Source: Bradyrhizobium monzae (GTDB lineage Bacteria > Pseudomonadota > Alphaproteobacteria > Rhizobiales > Xanthobacteraceae). From it: 64,000 nt of DNA. Of the stretch, positions 8,517-17,196 are shown one piece after another; positions within the stretch are counted from its first letter, which is position 1; every line of letters begins with the position of its first letter. The stretch lies in the NCBI RefSeq assembly GCF_021458635.1, contig NZ_JAIRDQ010000011.1, forward strand, positions 1-64,000. Reading direction: 5' to 3'. Both the position numbers and the translations under genes were made by a program. Under the pieces are notes generated by a model that was not told the DNA's origin, did not search any database, and was given only the letters and a program-made list of their open reading frames with translations.

Positions 8517-9059
8517 TCAATACGCCTGCTTGGCGTCGGCCTCTTCGCTGGTCTGGATCAGGTCGAGGCTATGCTCGATCTTGCCGAGCAGCGCGGAGAG
8601 CTGCTTGCGTTCCTGCGCCGACAGGCAGGCGAGAATTTCGTCTTCCCGCCGCAGCAATTGCGGGAACAGCTCCTCGTAGAGAGCGCGGCCTTTCTTGGTT
8701 AGCTGCAGGCGGAATTCGCGGCGGTCGGCTTCGTTCTCGACCCGCTCGATCAGGCCGTCATGCAGCAGCGCGGTGACCGCGCGGCTGATGGTTGATTTGT
8801 GCGTGCGGGTGCATTGCGAGATGTACTGCGCGCTGCAGGCATCGTTGCGGAAGCCGAGCGTGGCAATCACGCGCCAGGCCGGAATGTCGAGGCCGTGACG
8901 TTCCTGATATTCGACTGCGAGCGCGGAACTGACTTCTGCCGCCAACCGGTTGAGGCGAAACGGCACGAATCTGAACAGATCGAGCCGCGACTTGGGTCGC
9001 GATGAAGCCTCGTCGGCTTCGCGTGTCTTCAACGCGATGTCGCTGGATGTCCTCGCCAA
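8517..9059 (-). CDS. MarR family transcriptional regulator
   Basis: A 180-residue winged-helix repressor-type protein. The MarR core spans about residues 45-150, with the recognition helix near RTHKSTISRAVTALLHDGLIERV and the wing in ENEADRREFRLQLTKKGRALYEEL. The frame begins with TTG at 9059, with GGAG nine bases upstream; there is no early ATG. It is transcribed away from the homogentisate gene run, and a near-perfect 20-bp palindrome sits in the shared 110-base promoter region, which is the standard arrangement for a MarR repressor controlling itself and a divergent catabolic operon. The ligand is probably a phenolic acid or pathway intermediate (inference). Confidence 0.88.
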   Translation of the reverse strand: MARTSSDIALKTREADEASSRPKSRLDLFRFVPFRLNRLAAEVSSALAVEYQERHGLDIPAWRVIATLGFRNDACSAQYISQCTRTHKSTISRAVTALLHDGLIERVENEADRREFRLQLTKKGRALYEELFPQLLRREDEILACLSAQERKQLSALLGKIEHSLDLIQTSEEADAKQAY

Positions 9060-9080
9060 GGAGAGCGCTCCGAATTCCAG

Positions 9081-9109
9081 TTGACGGCCGGCCGGCTCCG
9101 GGCCAAAAT
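9081..9109 (+). promoter_or_regulatory. Candidate promoter of the aromatic catabolic operon
   Basis: TTGACG at 9081-9086 and CAAAAT at 9104-9109 are separated by 17 bases, an acceptable sigma-70-like pair. The candidate MarR operator overlaps and follows the -10, so repressor binding would block the promoter. Confidence 0.4.
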
Positions 9110-9127
9110 AGTTGCACGTGAGACTAT
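9108..9127. promoter_or_regulatory. Candidate MarR operator (20-bp palindrome)
   Basis: ATAGTTGCACGTGAGACTAT reads almost the same on both strands: ATAGT/ACTAT outer arms and a CACGTG centre, 16 of 20 positions symmetric. Length and position between the divergent MarR gene and its probable target are typical of MarR sites. Confidence 0.6.
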
Positions 9128-9169
9128 CTAGCAGATCAGTCCTCTCCTGACCAGAGCCGAGGTTAGTAT

Positions 9170-10786
9170 ATGGCGGGCGCCAATACGCATCAGGCCAAAA
9201 CCCAGTTCGGCTATCGCCGTCACTCCGACCAGGACCGCTCGGGCCAAAGTCCGGCCGAGCATCCGGTCGTGGTCGTCGGCGCCGGGCCCGTTGGACTGTC
9301 GCTGGCGATCGATCTCGCCCAGCGTGGCCAGCCCGTCGTCCTTCTGGATGATGCTGACCGCATCGGCGAGGGCTCGCGCGCGATCTGCTTCTCGAAGCGC
9401 TCGCTGGAATATTGGGACCGGCTCGGCGTTGCCGACCGCATGGTCGACAAGGGCGTGGTGTGGAGCGTCGGTCGCATCTTTCACGGCGAGTCGCAGCTCT
9501 ATCAGTTCAATCTGCTGCCCGAGGCCGGCCACAAGCGGCCGGCCTTCATCAACCTCCAGCAATATTACGCCGAGGCCTATCTGGTTGATCGCATCGGCGA
9601 TCTGTCGGCGATCGACCTGCGCTGGCGCAACAAGGTGACGGCGGTCGAGCAGCGCAACGATTCCGTTGTGCTGACGATCGAGACACCCGAAGGCGCTTAT
9701 CGGCTGCATGCGCAATATGTCGTCGCCTGCGACGGCGCGCGGTCTTCGCTGCGGCAGATGGTCGGCGCCGAGTTTGCCGGACAGGTGTTCGAGGATCAAT
9801 TCCTAATCGCCGACGTGAAGATGACGGCGGAATTCCCGACCGAGCGCTGGTTCTGGTTCGACCCGCCGTTTCATGCCGGACGCTCGGCGCTGCTGCATCG
9901 GCAGCCCGACGACGTCTGGCGCATCGATCTCCAGCTCAATCGCTATGCCGATCCCATCGTCGAGAAGAGGCCAGAAAACGTGCGGCCGCGCATCGCGCGG
10001 ATGCTCGGCCACGACCAGTTCGAATTCGAATGGATCTCGCTCTACAGGTTCCAGTGCCGGCGAATGGATCGCTTCATCCACGGCCGCGTGATCTTTGCAG
10101 GCGATTCCGCGCATCAGGTCTCGCCCTTCGGCGCGCGTGGCGCCAATTCGGGACTCGAGGACGCCGAGAATCTCGCGTGGAAGCTCGATCGCGCGCTGCG
10201 CGGCACCTCGCCCGCAAGCCTGCTCGAAAGCTACCATGTCGAGCGCAGTCTGGCGGCCGACGAGAATATCCGCGAATCCACGCGCTCGACCGATTTCATG
10301 GCGCCGAACTCGCATCAGGAAGCCCGGCTGCGCCAGGCGGTGCTGGCGCTCGCCAAGGAAACCGAGTTCGGCAAGCGCATGGTCAATGGCGGCCGGCTGT
10401 CGGTGCCATGCAGCTATGATGCTCCGCTGTCATCGCGCGATGCGGATGCCTGGCGCGGTGGACCGTCGCCGGGCTGTTCAATGCTGGATGCTCCCGTGTC
10501 GGCGGGGATTTATTTGACGGATGCATTCCGCGAGGGCGGAACGGACTTCACTCTGCTTTCGTTCAACAATGGCGCAGCGATCGATGTGCCCTATGGCGTC
10601 AAGAACATCCGCATCGGCGGCGAGGACGGACTTGCCGATTCCCTGGGGCTCATCGCCAAGCGCTATGACGCCGAGCCGGGCTCTGCCTATCTGCTCAGGC
10701 CCGACGGCTACGTCGCAGCGCGCTTTCGCCATCCGACGCGTGAGGCGATCGCTGCCGCGCTGTCGCGGGCCGCAGGTCTGAATTGA
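9170..10786 (+). CDS. FAD-dependent aromatic monooxygenase (MhaA/MhpA-like hydroxylase)
   Basis: A 538-residue class A flavoprotein hydroxylase of the PheA/TfdB/MhpA type. The Rossmann motif GAGPVG is at residues 37-42, the DG motif is in ACDGARSSLRQ (about 187) and the FAD-ribityl GD motif is in VIFAGDSAHQVSPFGARG (about 310). The C-terminal part is the thioredoxin-like domain of this family. It would use NAD(P)H and O2 to hydroxylate a phenolic ring. Because it is followed by a small DUF2783 protein and then hmgA and fahA, the best guess is a hydroxyphenylacetate hydroxylase producing homogentisate, as MhaA with small partner MhaB does in Pseudomonas putida; that specificity is inferred from context. 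The ATG at 9170 has GAGG upstream. Confidence 0.88.
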   Translation: MAGANTHQAKTQFGYRRHSDQDRSGQSPAEHPVVVVGAGPVGLSLAIDLAQRGQPVVLLDDADRIGEGSRAICFSKRSLEYWDRLGVADRMVDKGVVWSVGRIFHGESQLYQFNLLPEAGHKRPAFINLQQYYAEAYLVDRIGDLSAIDLRWRNKVTAVEQRNDSVVLTIETPEGAYRLHAQYVVACDGARSSLRQMVGAEFAGQVFEDQFLIADVKMTAEFPTERWFWFDPPFHAGRSALLHRQPDDVWRIDLQLNRYADPIVEKRPENVRPRIARMLGHDQFEFEWISLYRFQCRRMDRFIHGRVIFAGDSAHQVSPFGARGANSGLEDAENLAWKLDRALRGTSPASLLESYHVERSLAADENIRESTRSTDFMAPNSHQEARLRQAVLALAKETEFGKRMVNGGRLSVPCSYDAPLSSRDADAWRGGPSPGCSMLDAPVSAGIYLTDAFREGGTDFTLLSFNNGAAIDVPYGVKNIRIGGEDGLADSLGLIAKRYDAEPGSAYLLRPDGYVAARFRHPTREAIAAALSRAAGLN

Positions 10787-10794
10787 GGTCTCAT

Positions 10795-11022
10795 ATGCCG
10801 CTCTCCACCAGCTCCAACTTCGCGCGGCCCGATGATGCCTTTCGCGCCATCGTCGAAGCGCATCGCGGCCTGACCGACGAGCAGAGCGCCGATTTCGATG
10901 CGGCGCTGGTGCTGATCCTTGCCAACCATATCGGCGATATCGACGTGCTGAGGGAAGCGCTCGTGCTGGCGAAACGCCGCATGATCGATGGCCAGCAGCA
11001 ACAACAGCAACAGCAACAATAA
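10795..11022 (+). CDS. Small DUF2783 protein, probable partner of the monooxygenase
   Basis: A 75-residue acidic-to-neutral protein with the conserved DUF2783 core (AIVEAHRGLTDEQSADFDAALVLILANHIGDIDVLREALVLA, about residues 18-60) as I recall that family. It starts eight bases after the monooxygenase stop, with GAGG as ribosome-binding site, so it is in the same operon. A small protein directly after the flavoprotein recalls MhaB, the coupling protein of two-component 3-hydroxyphenylacetate 6-hydroxylase; function here is inferred. The C-terminus is nine consecutive glutamines encoded by mixed CAG/CAA codons, probably a strain-variable tail. Confidence 0.75.
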   Translation: MPLSTSSNFARPDDAFRAIVEAHRGLTDEQSADFDAALVLILANHIGDIDVLREALVLAKRRMIDGQQQQQQQQQ

Positions 11023-11059
11023 CCCAAACGCTTGAAGCAAAGAACGTAAGGATGAATTG

Positions 11060-12016
11060 ATGGCGAAGAACTTCGCATCCACCGGCGATCTCTCCGAGAA
11101 GAAGATCACCTTCTCCGAGATCGGTACTGATCTCTACGCCTTCACCGCCGAGGGCGATCCGAACACGGCGATCATCGTCGGCGACGACGGTTGCCTCGTG
11201 TTCGATGCGCAATCGACGCCGGCGATGGCCAACAAGGTGATCGACCGCGTCCGCACCGTCACCGACAAGCCGATCAAATATGTCGTGCTGTCGCATTATC
11301 ACGCGGTGCGCGTGCTCGGCGCCTCCGCCTACAAGGCGCAGGGCATCGTCGCCTCGCAGGAGACCTATCGTCTGATCGAGGAGCGCGGCCAGCAGGATTG
11401 GGATTCCGAGTATGGTCGTTTTCCGCGCTTGTTCCAGGATGCCCAAAGCATTCCCGGACTGACCTGGCCGACGCTGACCTTCGAAGGCGAGATGTCGATC
11501 TATCTGGGAAAGCGCGAAGTGCGCTTGATGCAGCTCGGCGCCGGCCACACTTCCGGCGACATCGTCGCCTGGGTGCCGGACGCCGAGGTGATGTTCTCCG
11601 GCGATCTCATCGAATATCACTCGGCCTGCTATTGCGGCGATGCGCATTTGCGCGAATGGCCGCTGACGCTGAACGAGATTCGAAATTTCAATCCCAAGGC
11701 GATCGCGCCGGGCCGCGGCGATGCGCTGAAGGGCACGGCCACGGTGCGCGAGGCCATCGCGATGACGCGCGATTTCGTCACCTCGCTCTATGGGGCGGCT
11801 GAAGTCTCGGTCGCCAAGGGGCGCACGCTGAAGGAATCGATGGCCGCGACCCGCGAGGTGATGGATCCGAAGTTCCACAGCTTCGCCATCTACGAGCACT
11901 GCCTGCCGTTCAACGTGTCGCGCGCCTATGACGAGGCATCGGGCATCGACGATCCCGTGATCTGGACCGACAAGCGCGACCAGGAAATGTGGGCGGCCCT
12001 GCAAGGAGGAGGATAG
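11060..12016 (+). CDS. Atypical metallo-beta-lactamase-fold protein of the homogentisate operon
   Basis: A 318-residue MBL-fold protein in which the first zinc site seems kept and the second lost. The HxHxDH motif has become His79-Tyr-His81-Ala-Val83-Arg84 (SHYHAVRV), so the second-site Asp and His are gone; the histidine of GHTSGD (about 163) and the aspartate of SGDLIEY remain; the terminal PGHG histidine is Arg in APGRGD (about 217). It may be a mono-metal hydrolase, a thioesterase-like enzyme or a non-catalytic protein. Strong AAGGA site before the ATG at 11060. It sits between the DUF2783 gene and hmgA (two-base gap), so it very likely serves the same pathway, but its reaction is unknown. 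Confidence 0.8.
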   Translation: MAKNFASTGDLSEKKITFSEIGTDLYAFTAEGDPNTAIIVGDDGCLVFDAQSTPAMANKVIDRVRTVTDKPIKYVVLSHYHAVRVLGASAYKAQGIVASQETYRLIEERGQQDWDSEYGRFPRLFQDAQSIPGLTWPTLTFEGEMSIYLGKREVRLMQLGAGHTSGDIVAWVPDAEVMFSGDLIEYHSACYCGDAHLREWPLTLNEIRNFNPKAIAPGRGDALKGTATVREAIAMTRDFVTSLYGAAEVSVAKGRTLKESMAATREVMDPKFHSFAIYEHCLPFNVSRAYDEASGIDDPVIWTDKRDQEMWAALQGGG

Positions 12017-12018
12017 TC

Positions 12019-13365
12019 ATGAACATCAATACCTCGCCTGATCAGATCATCCGCAGTTCGGCGCAGGTGACGCCGGGCTATATGTCCGGTTTCGGCAACA
12101 GCTTTGAGACCGAGGCGCTGCCGGGCGCTCTGCCGATCGGGCGCAATTCGCCGCAGCGTTGCGCCTATGGCCTCTATGCCGAGCAGCTCTCGGGCTCGCC
12201 CTTCACCGCGCCGCGCGGTACCAACGAGCGCTCCTGGCTCTATCGCATCCGCCCCTCGGTGAAGCATTCCGGCCGCTTCGAGAAGGCCGATGGCGGCCTG
12301 TGGCGCTCGGCGCCGTGCCATGAATATGATTTGCCGATCGCGCAGCTGCGCTGGGACCCGGCACCGATCCCGAAGGAAGACATGACCTTCCTCCAGGGCG
12401 TGCAGACCATGACGACGGCGGGTGACGTCAATACGCAGGCCGGCATGGCCGCGCATGTCTACCTCATCACCAAGTCGATGGTGGACCAGCACTTCTACAA
12501 TGCCGACGGCGAGCTGATGTTCGTGCTTCAGCAGGGCAACCTTTGCCTCGTCACCGAATTTGGCCGGATCGACGCCGAGCCCGGCGAGATCGTGGTGATC
12601 CCGCGCGGCGTCAAATTCCGCGTCGAGATTCCAAACGGTCCGGCGCGCGGCTATCTCTGCGAAAACTACGGCGGCGCCTTCACGCTGCCGGAGCGCGGGC
12701 CGATCGGCGCCAATTGTCTTGCGAACGCGCGGGACTTCCTGACGCCGGTCGCGTCCTACGAGGACAAGGACACGCCGACCGAGTTGTTCGTGAAATGGGG
12801 CGGGTCGCTGTTCAAGACCACCTTGCCCCATTCGCCGATCGACGTCGTTGCCTGGCACGGTAATTATGCGCCCTACAAATACGATCTGCGCACCTTCTCG
12901 CCGGTCGGCGCGATTGGCTTCGACCATCCCGATCCCTCGATCTTCACGGTGCTGACCTCGCCCTCGGAGACCGCGGGTACCGCCAATATCGACTTCGTGA
13001 TCTTTCCCGAGCGCTGGCTGGTCGCCGACAACACCTTCCGCCCGCCCTGGTATCACATGAACATCATGAGCGAGTTCATGGGTCTGATCTACGGCGTCTA
13101 CGACGCCAAGCCGCAAGGCTTTGTGCCCGGAGGCATCAGCCTGCACAATTGCATGCTGCCGCACGGCCCGGATCGCGACGCCTTCGAGCATGCCAGCAAC
13201 GGCGAGCTGAAGCCGGTGAAGCTCACGGGTACCATGGCCTTCATGTTCGAGACCCGCTACCCGCAGCGCGTGACAGCGCATGCCGCAAACGCTTCGACGC
13301 TACAGGACGATTACGCGGATTGCTGGAAGGGACTCGAGAAGCGGTTCGATCCGAACCGGCCGTAG
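12019..13365 (+). CDS. hmgA: Homogentisate 1,2-dioxygenase
   Basis: A 448-residue non-haem Fe(II) dioxygenase that opens the homogentisate ring to maleylacetoacetate, the central step of tyrosine and phenylalanine catabolism. The N-terminus has the family signature GYMSGFGNSFETEALPGALP. The iron site is visible in PPWYHMNIMSEFMG (His and Glu ligands) and in MLPHGPDRDAFEHAS (His region). I start it at the ATG at 12019, which has AGGAGGAGG upstream and lies two bases after the preceding stop; length matches bacterial HmgA. fahA follows after a repeat element; no maleylacetoacetate isomerase gene (maiA) is in the window, so that step is encoded elsewhere or happens without enzyme. Confidence 0.96.
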   Translation: MNINTSPDQIIRSSAQVTPGYMSGFGNSFETEALPGALPIGRNSPQRCAYGLYAEQLSGSPFTAPRGTNERSWLYRIRPSVKHSGRFEKADGGLWRSAPCHEYDLPIAQLRWDPAPIPKEDMTFLQGVQTMTTAGDVNTQAGMAAHVYLITKSMVDQHFYNADGELMFVLQQGNLCLVTEFGRIDAEPGEIVVIPRGVKFRVEIPNGPARGYLCENYGGAFTLPERGPIGANCLANARDFLTPVASYEDKDTPTELFVKWGGSLFKTTLPHSPIDVVAWHGNYAPYKYDLRTFSPVGAIGFDHPDPSIFTVLTSPSETAGTANIDFVIFPERWLVADNTFRPPWYHMNIMSEFMGLIYGVYDAKPQGFVPGGISLHNCMLPHGPDRDAFEHASNGELKPVKLTGTMAFMFETRYPQRVTAHAANASTLQDDYADCWKGLEKRFDPNRP

Positions 13366-13372
13366 TTGCTTC

Positions 13373-13489
13373 GTCATTCCGGGATGCGCCGAAGGCGCAG
13401 GCCCGGAATCCATAACCATGATCGTGAGTATGGATTCTCAGATGCGCAATCGCGCATCTTAGCTCGCGCTCCGCGCGCCCCGGAATGAC
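13373..13489. repeat. REP-like palindromic intergenic element
   Basis: The element begins GTCATTCCGGG and ends CCCCGGAATGAC, with an internal ATCCAT/ATGGAT pair and GC-rich small hairpins between. It lies between hmgA and fahA. Elements with the same GTCAT...ATGAC frame recur in this window, as in many Bradyrhizobium genomes. It may attenuate fahA transcription relative to hmgA. Confidence 0.65.
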
Positions 13490-13526
13490 AGCGGAGAAGA
13501 CTCAAAAGAAATCAGGCAGGAGACCA

Positions 13527-14798
13527 ATGCCCCACCCCAACGACCCCAGCCTCCGCTCCTTCATCGAGGTCGATCCCGCCTCGGACTTCCCGATCCAGAA
13601 CCTGCCCTACGGCGTGTTCTCGACCGCCGCCAATCCGACGCCGCGGGTCGGTGTCGCGATCGGGAATTACGTGCTCGATCTCTGGGAGCTCGAGCAGGAT
13701 TCCCGGCTCGAGGTCGGTCCGCTCGGCGTATTCTCAGGGCCCTCGCTTAATCCCTTTATGGCGCTGGGACAGAAGGTCTGGACCAAGACGCGGGCGCGGA
13801 TCAGCGAGCTCTTGCGCCACGATCATCCGGAGCTGCGCGACAACGAGGAACTGCGCAAGCAGGCGCTGGTGCCGATGCGCGAGGTCAAGCTGCATCTGCC
13901 GTTCGCGGTCTCCGGCTACACTGATTTCTATTCGTCGAAAGAGCACGCCACCAATGTTGGCGTCATGTTCCGCGGCAAGGACAATGCGTTGCAGCCGAAC
14001 TGGCTGCACATGCCGATCGCCTATAACGGCCGCGCCTCCACTGTCGTGGTCTCCGGTACCAAGGTGAAGCGGCCACGCGGGCAGTTGAAGCCGCCGAATG
14101 TGGAGGTACCGAGCTTCGGCCCATGCAAGCGGCTCGATTTCGAGCTGGAGATGGGTGTGGTGATCGGCCAGCCCTCGCCGATGGGCGGCATGCTGAGCGA
14201 AAAACAGGCCGAGGAGATGATCTTCGGCTTCGTGCTGCTCAACGACTGGAGCGCACGCGACATCCAGCAATGGGAATATGTGCCGCTCGGGCCGTTCCTC
14301 GCGAAAGCGTTCGCGACCTCGATCAGCCCGTGGGTGGTGACGCGCGAGGCGCTGGAGCCGTTCCGCCTGAAAGGGCCGGCGCAGGAGCCGGTGCCGCTTG
14401 ATTATCTCAGGCAGGCGAAGCCCCAAAATTACGATCTGGAGCTCGACGTCTCCTTGCGCGCGGCAGGCGCCAATGCGCCCGCCGGCATCAGCCGGACCAA
14501 CTTCAAATACATGTACTGGTCGTCGGTGCAGCAGCTGATGCACCACGCCTCCTCTGGCTGCGCGATGAATGTCGGCGATCTCCTCGGCAGCGGCACCATC
14601 TCCGGGCCGGAGAAGAACCAGCGCGGCAGCCTGCTGGAGATCAGCTGGAACGGCACCGAGCCGACCGAGCTGCCCGGTGGCGCCAAGCGCTCGTTCCTGG
14701 AGGACGGCGACAGTCTCGTCATGCGCGGTTGGTGCCAGGGCAACGGCTATCGCGTGGGGTTCGGCGAGGTCGAGGGGACGATTCTGGCGGCGGAGTAG
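13527..14798 (+). CDS. fahA: Fumarylacetoacetase
   Basis: A 423-residue hydrolase that splits fumarylacetoacetate to fumarate and acetoacetate, the last step of homogentisate breakdown. The N-terminal SH3-like region starts near residue 10 (SFIEVDPASDFPIQNLPYGVF) and the catalytic FAH fold follows. The metal and catalytic segments are readable: YTDFYSSKEHATNVG (substrate and His region), DFELEMGVVIG (Glu ligands) and LLNDWSARDIQQWEYVPLGPF (Asp ligand and Lys/Trp region). Start at the ATG at 13527 with AGGAGA. It belongs functionally to the hmgA run, 161 bases upstream, but the REP-like element between them suggests partly separate expression. Confidence 0.95.
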   Translation: MPHPNDPSLRSFIEVDPASDFPIQNLPYGVFSTAANPTPRVGVAIGNYVLDLWELEQDSRLEVGPLGVFSGPSLNPFMALGQKVWTKTRARISELLRHDHPELRDNEELRKQALVPMREVKLHLPFAVSGYTDFYSSKEHATNVGVMFRGKDNALQPNWLHMPIAYNGRASTVVVSGTKVKRPRGQLKPPNVEVPSFGPCKRLDFELEMGVVIGQPSPMGGMLSEKQAEEMIFGFVLLNDWSARDIQQWEYVPLGPFLAKAFATSISPWVVTREALEPFRLKGPAQEPVPLDYLRQAKPQNYDLELDVSLRAAGANAPAGISRTNFKYMYWSSVQQLMHHASSGCAMNVGDLLGSGTISGPEKNQRGSLLEISWNGTEPTELPGGAKRSFLEDGDSLVMRGWCQGNGYRVGFGEVEGTILAAE

Positions 14799-14820
14799 GC
14801 TTCGCCACTGCCACGATCCC

Positions 14821-14906
14821 CGTCATTGCGAGGAGCGAAGCGACGAAGCAATCCAGAGTCGCTCCGCGGAGGGACTCTGGATTGCTTCGCTGCGCTCGCA
14901 ATGACG
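14821..14906. repeat. REP-like hairpin element
   Basis: The sequence begins CGTCATTGCGAGGAGC and ends GCTCGCAATGACG, with an AATCCAGAGTC/GACTCTGGATT inner stem, giving one long near-perfect hairpin. It lies just after fahA and could act as a bidirectional terminator between fahA and the convergent DUF1272 gene. Confidence 0.7.
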
Positions 14907-14919
14907 GTGTGGAGAGAGT

Positions 14920-15231
14920 CTACCGCCTCTCCGGCGCCACGTCGCGCACCCGCGCGCAATGCGCGGCGACGTCCTCCACGCTGTATTTCAGATGCACCCG
15001 CTTGTCGGATGGCGCTTGTTTGCTCGTGCACAGGCCCGGCCGCCATTCCTGTGTGGGCCGGATCGGGCGCGGGGCAAAGCCGCCGCCGCAGTTCGGGCAG
15101 ACGTTGGAGAGTTTTGTCTCTACGCAATTTGCACAGAACGTGCATTCGTAGGAGCAGATCCGCGCATCAATTGCATCAGGCGGCAGATCGCGATCGCAAT
15201 ATTCGCAGTTCGGTCGAAGCTGGAGGGCCAT
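14920..15231 (-). CDS. DUF1272 domain zinc-ribbon-like protein
   Basis: A 103-residue protein whose N-terminal half matches DUF1272 (LRPNCEYCDRDLPPDAIDARICSYECTFCANCVETKL), with pairs of cysteines (CEYC, CSYECTFCANC, CPNCG) likely to bind zinc. The C-terminal tail is unremarkable. Function of the family is unknown. It lies between fahA and the Lrp-type gene, convergent with the former. Confidence 0.8.
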   Translation of the reverse strand: MALQLRPNCEYCDRDLPPDAIDARICSYECTFCANCVETKLSNVCPNCGGGFAPRPIRPTQEWRPGLCTSKQAPSDKRVHLKYSVEDVAAHCARVRDVAPERR

Positions 15232-15305
15232 GGTTGAATCTCCGAAAGCTGGCCGGGATCATCGCAGATCGCGCGCATAGCGCGAATGGCGTAGTTCCCT
15301 CGATT

Positions 15306-15800
15306 TCAGCCAGGCTTGATCTCCTTCAGCGGCAGCCGCGAGCTTTCTTTAAGCCGGTCGAGCACGATCGAGGAGCGCACATGCGCCACGCTCTGGTGCG
15401 GCATCAGCACGTCATTGACGAGGTTGGAGAGCCCCTTGAGATCACGCAGCACAGCCTTGAGCACGTAGTCGGCATCGCCCGTCAGCGAATAGGCCTCCTG
15501 GATCTCGTCGATCCGGTTCACCAGCGCGCGGAAGCGTTTCGAGTTGTCCGGCGAGTGGGTCGCGAGCCCCACCTGGATGAAGGCGATCACGCCGAAGCCG
15601 AGCGCCTCGCTGGAGAGGTCGGCGTGGTAGCCGGCGATCACCTTCTCCTCCTCCAGCCGCATCCGCCGGCGCGAACATTGCGAGGCCGAGAGGCCGGCGA
15701 GCTCGGCTAGCTCCTGGTTGGTGAGGCGGCCGTCATCCTGGAGCGCGCCCAGGATCCTGAGGTCGAAGGCATCCACGGAAATCATGCGTTTAATATCCAT
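15306..15800 (-). CDS. Lrp/AsnC family transcriptional regulator
   Basis: About 164 residues: N-terminal winged HTH (DAFDLRILGALQDDGRLTNQELAELAGLSASQCSRRRMRLE) and a C-terminal RAM domain for amino-acid sensing and oligomerisation (FGVIAFIQVGL..., YSLTGDADYVLKAVLRD). Three starts are possible (GTG 15809, ATG 15800, ATG 15785); none has a clear ribosome site and I prefer 15800. It diverges from hppD across about 100 bases that contain a palindrome, so it probably controls hppD in response to tyrosine or a related compound (inference). Confidence 0.88.
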   Translation of the reverse strand: MDIKRMISVDAFDLRILGALQDDGRLTNQELAELAGLSASQCSRRRMRLEEEKVIAGYHADLSSEALGFGVIAFIQVGLATHSPDNSKRFRALVNRIDEIQEAYSLTGDADYVLKAVLRDLKGLSNLVNDVLMPHQSVAHVRSSIVLDRLKESSRLPLKEIKPG

Positions 15801-15803
15801 TTC

Positions 15804-15820
15804 ATGCACAGATCGTGCAT
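15804..15820. promoter_or_regulatory. Palindrome in the lrp-hppD divergent region
   Basis: ATGCAC and GTGCAT arms flank a 5-base centre. The site overlaps the start region of the Lrp-type gene. Two TTGCACG copies at 15844-15850 and 15856-15862 share the TGCAC core, suggesting an array of regulator half-sites upstream of hppD. Confidence 0.45.
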
Positions 15821-15905
15821 ACGATAGCTAAATTTCGTCTCGTTTGCACGCTTCTTGCACGTCTTATGAAGGATAGTTCCTTCCAGCAGCAATTGGGAGA
15901 GCGCC

Positions 15906-17024
<1,119 letters not shown>

Positions 17025-17047
17025 GTCGGAGCCCTCGCGCACAGTGC

Positions 17048-17175
17048 CGTAGGGTTGGCAGAGCGACTTGTCCGCCGTAGCTCGAAGAGCGAAGGCGGAA
17101 GCGTGCCCACGACTTATTCTATGATCACAGCGAGATGGTGGGCACGGCGCTTTGCGCCTTTGCCCACCCTACGAG
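17048..17175. repeat. Intergenic palindromic repeat (GTAGGGT...GCCCACC type)
   Basis: This is a composite of GTAGGGT/CCCTAC and GTGCCCAC/GTGGGCAC words. The core at 17137-17168 is a nested hairpin: GGTGGGC pairs with GCCCACC and GGCGC with GCGCC. It lies between the convergent hppD and MHS transporter genes and probably also serves as a terminator. Confidence 0.65.
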
Positions 17176-17196
17176 AGCGGTGCGTATTCGCTCGCC

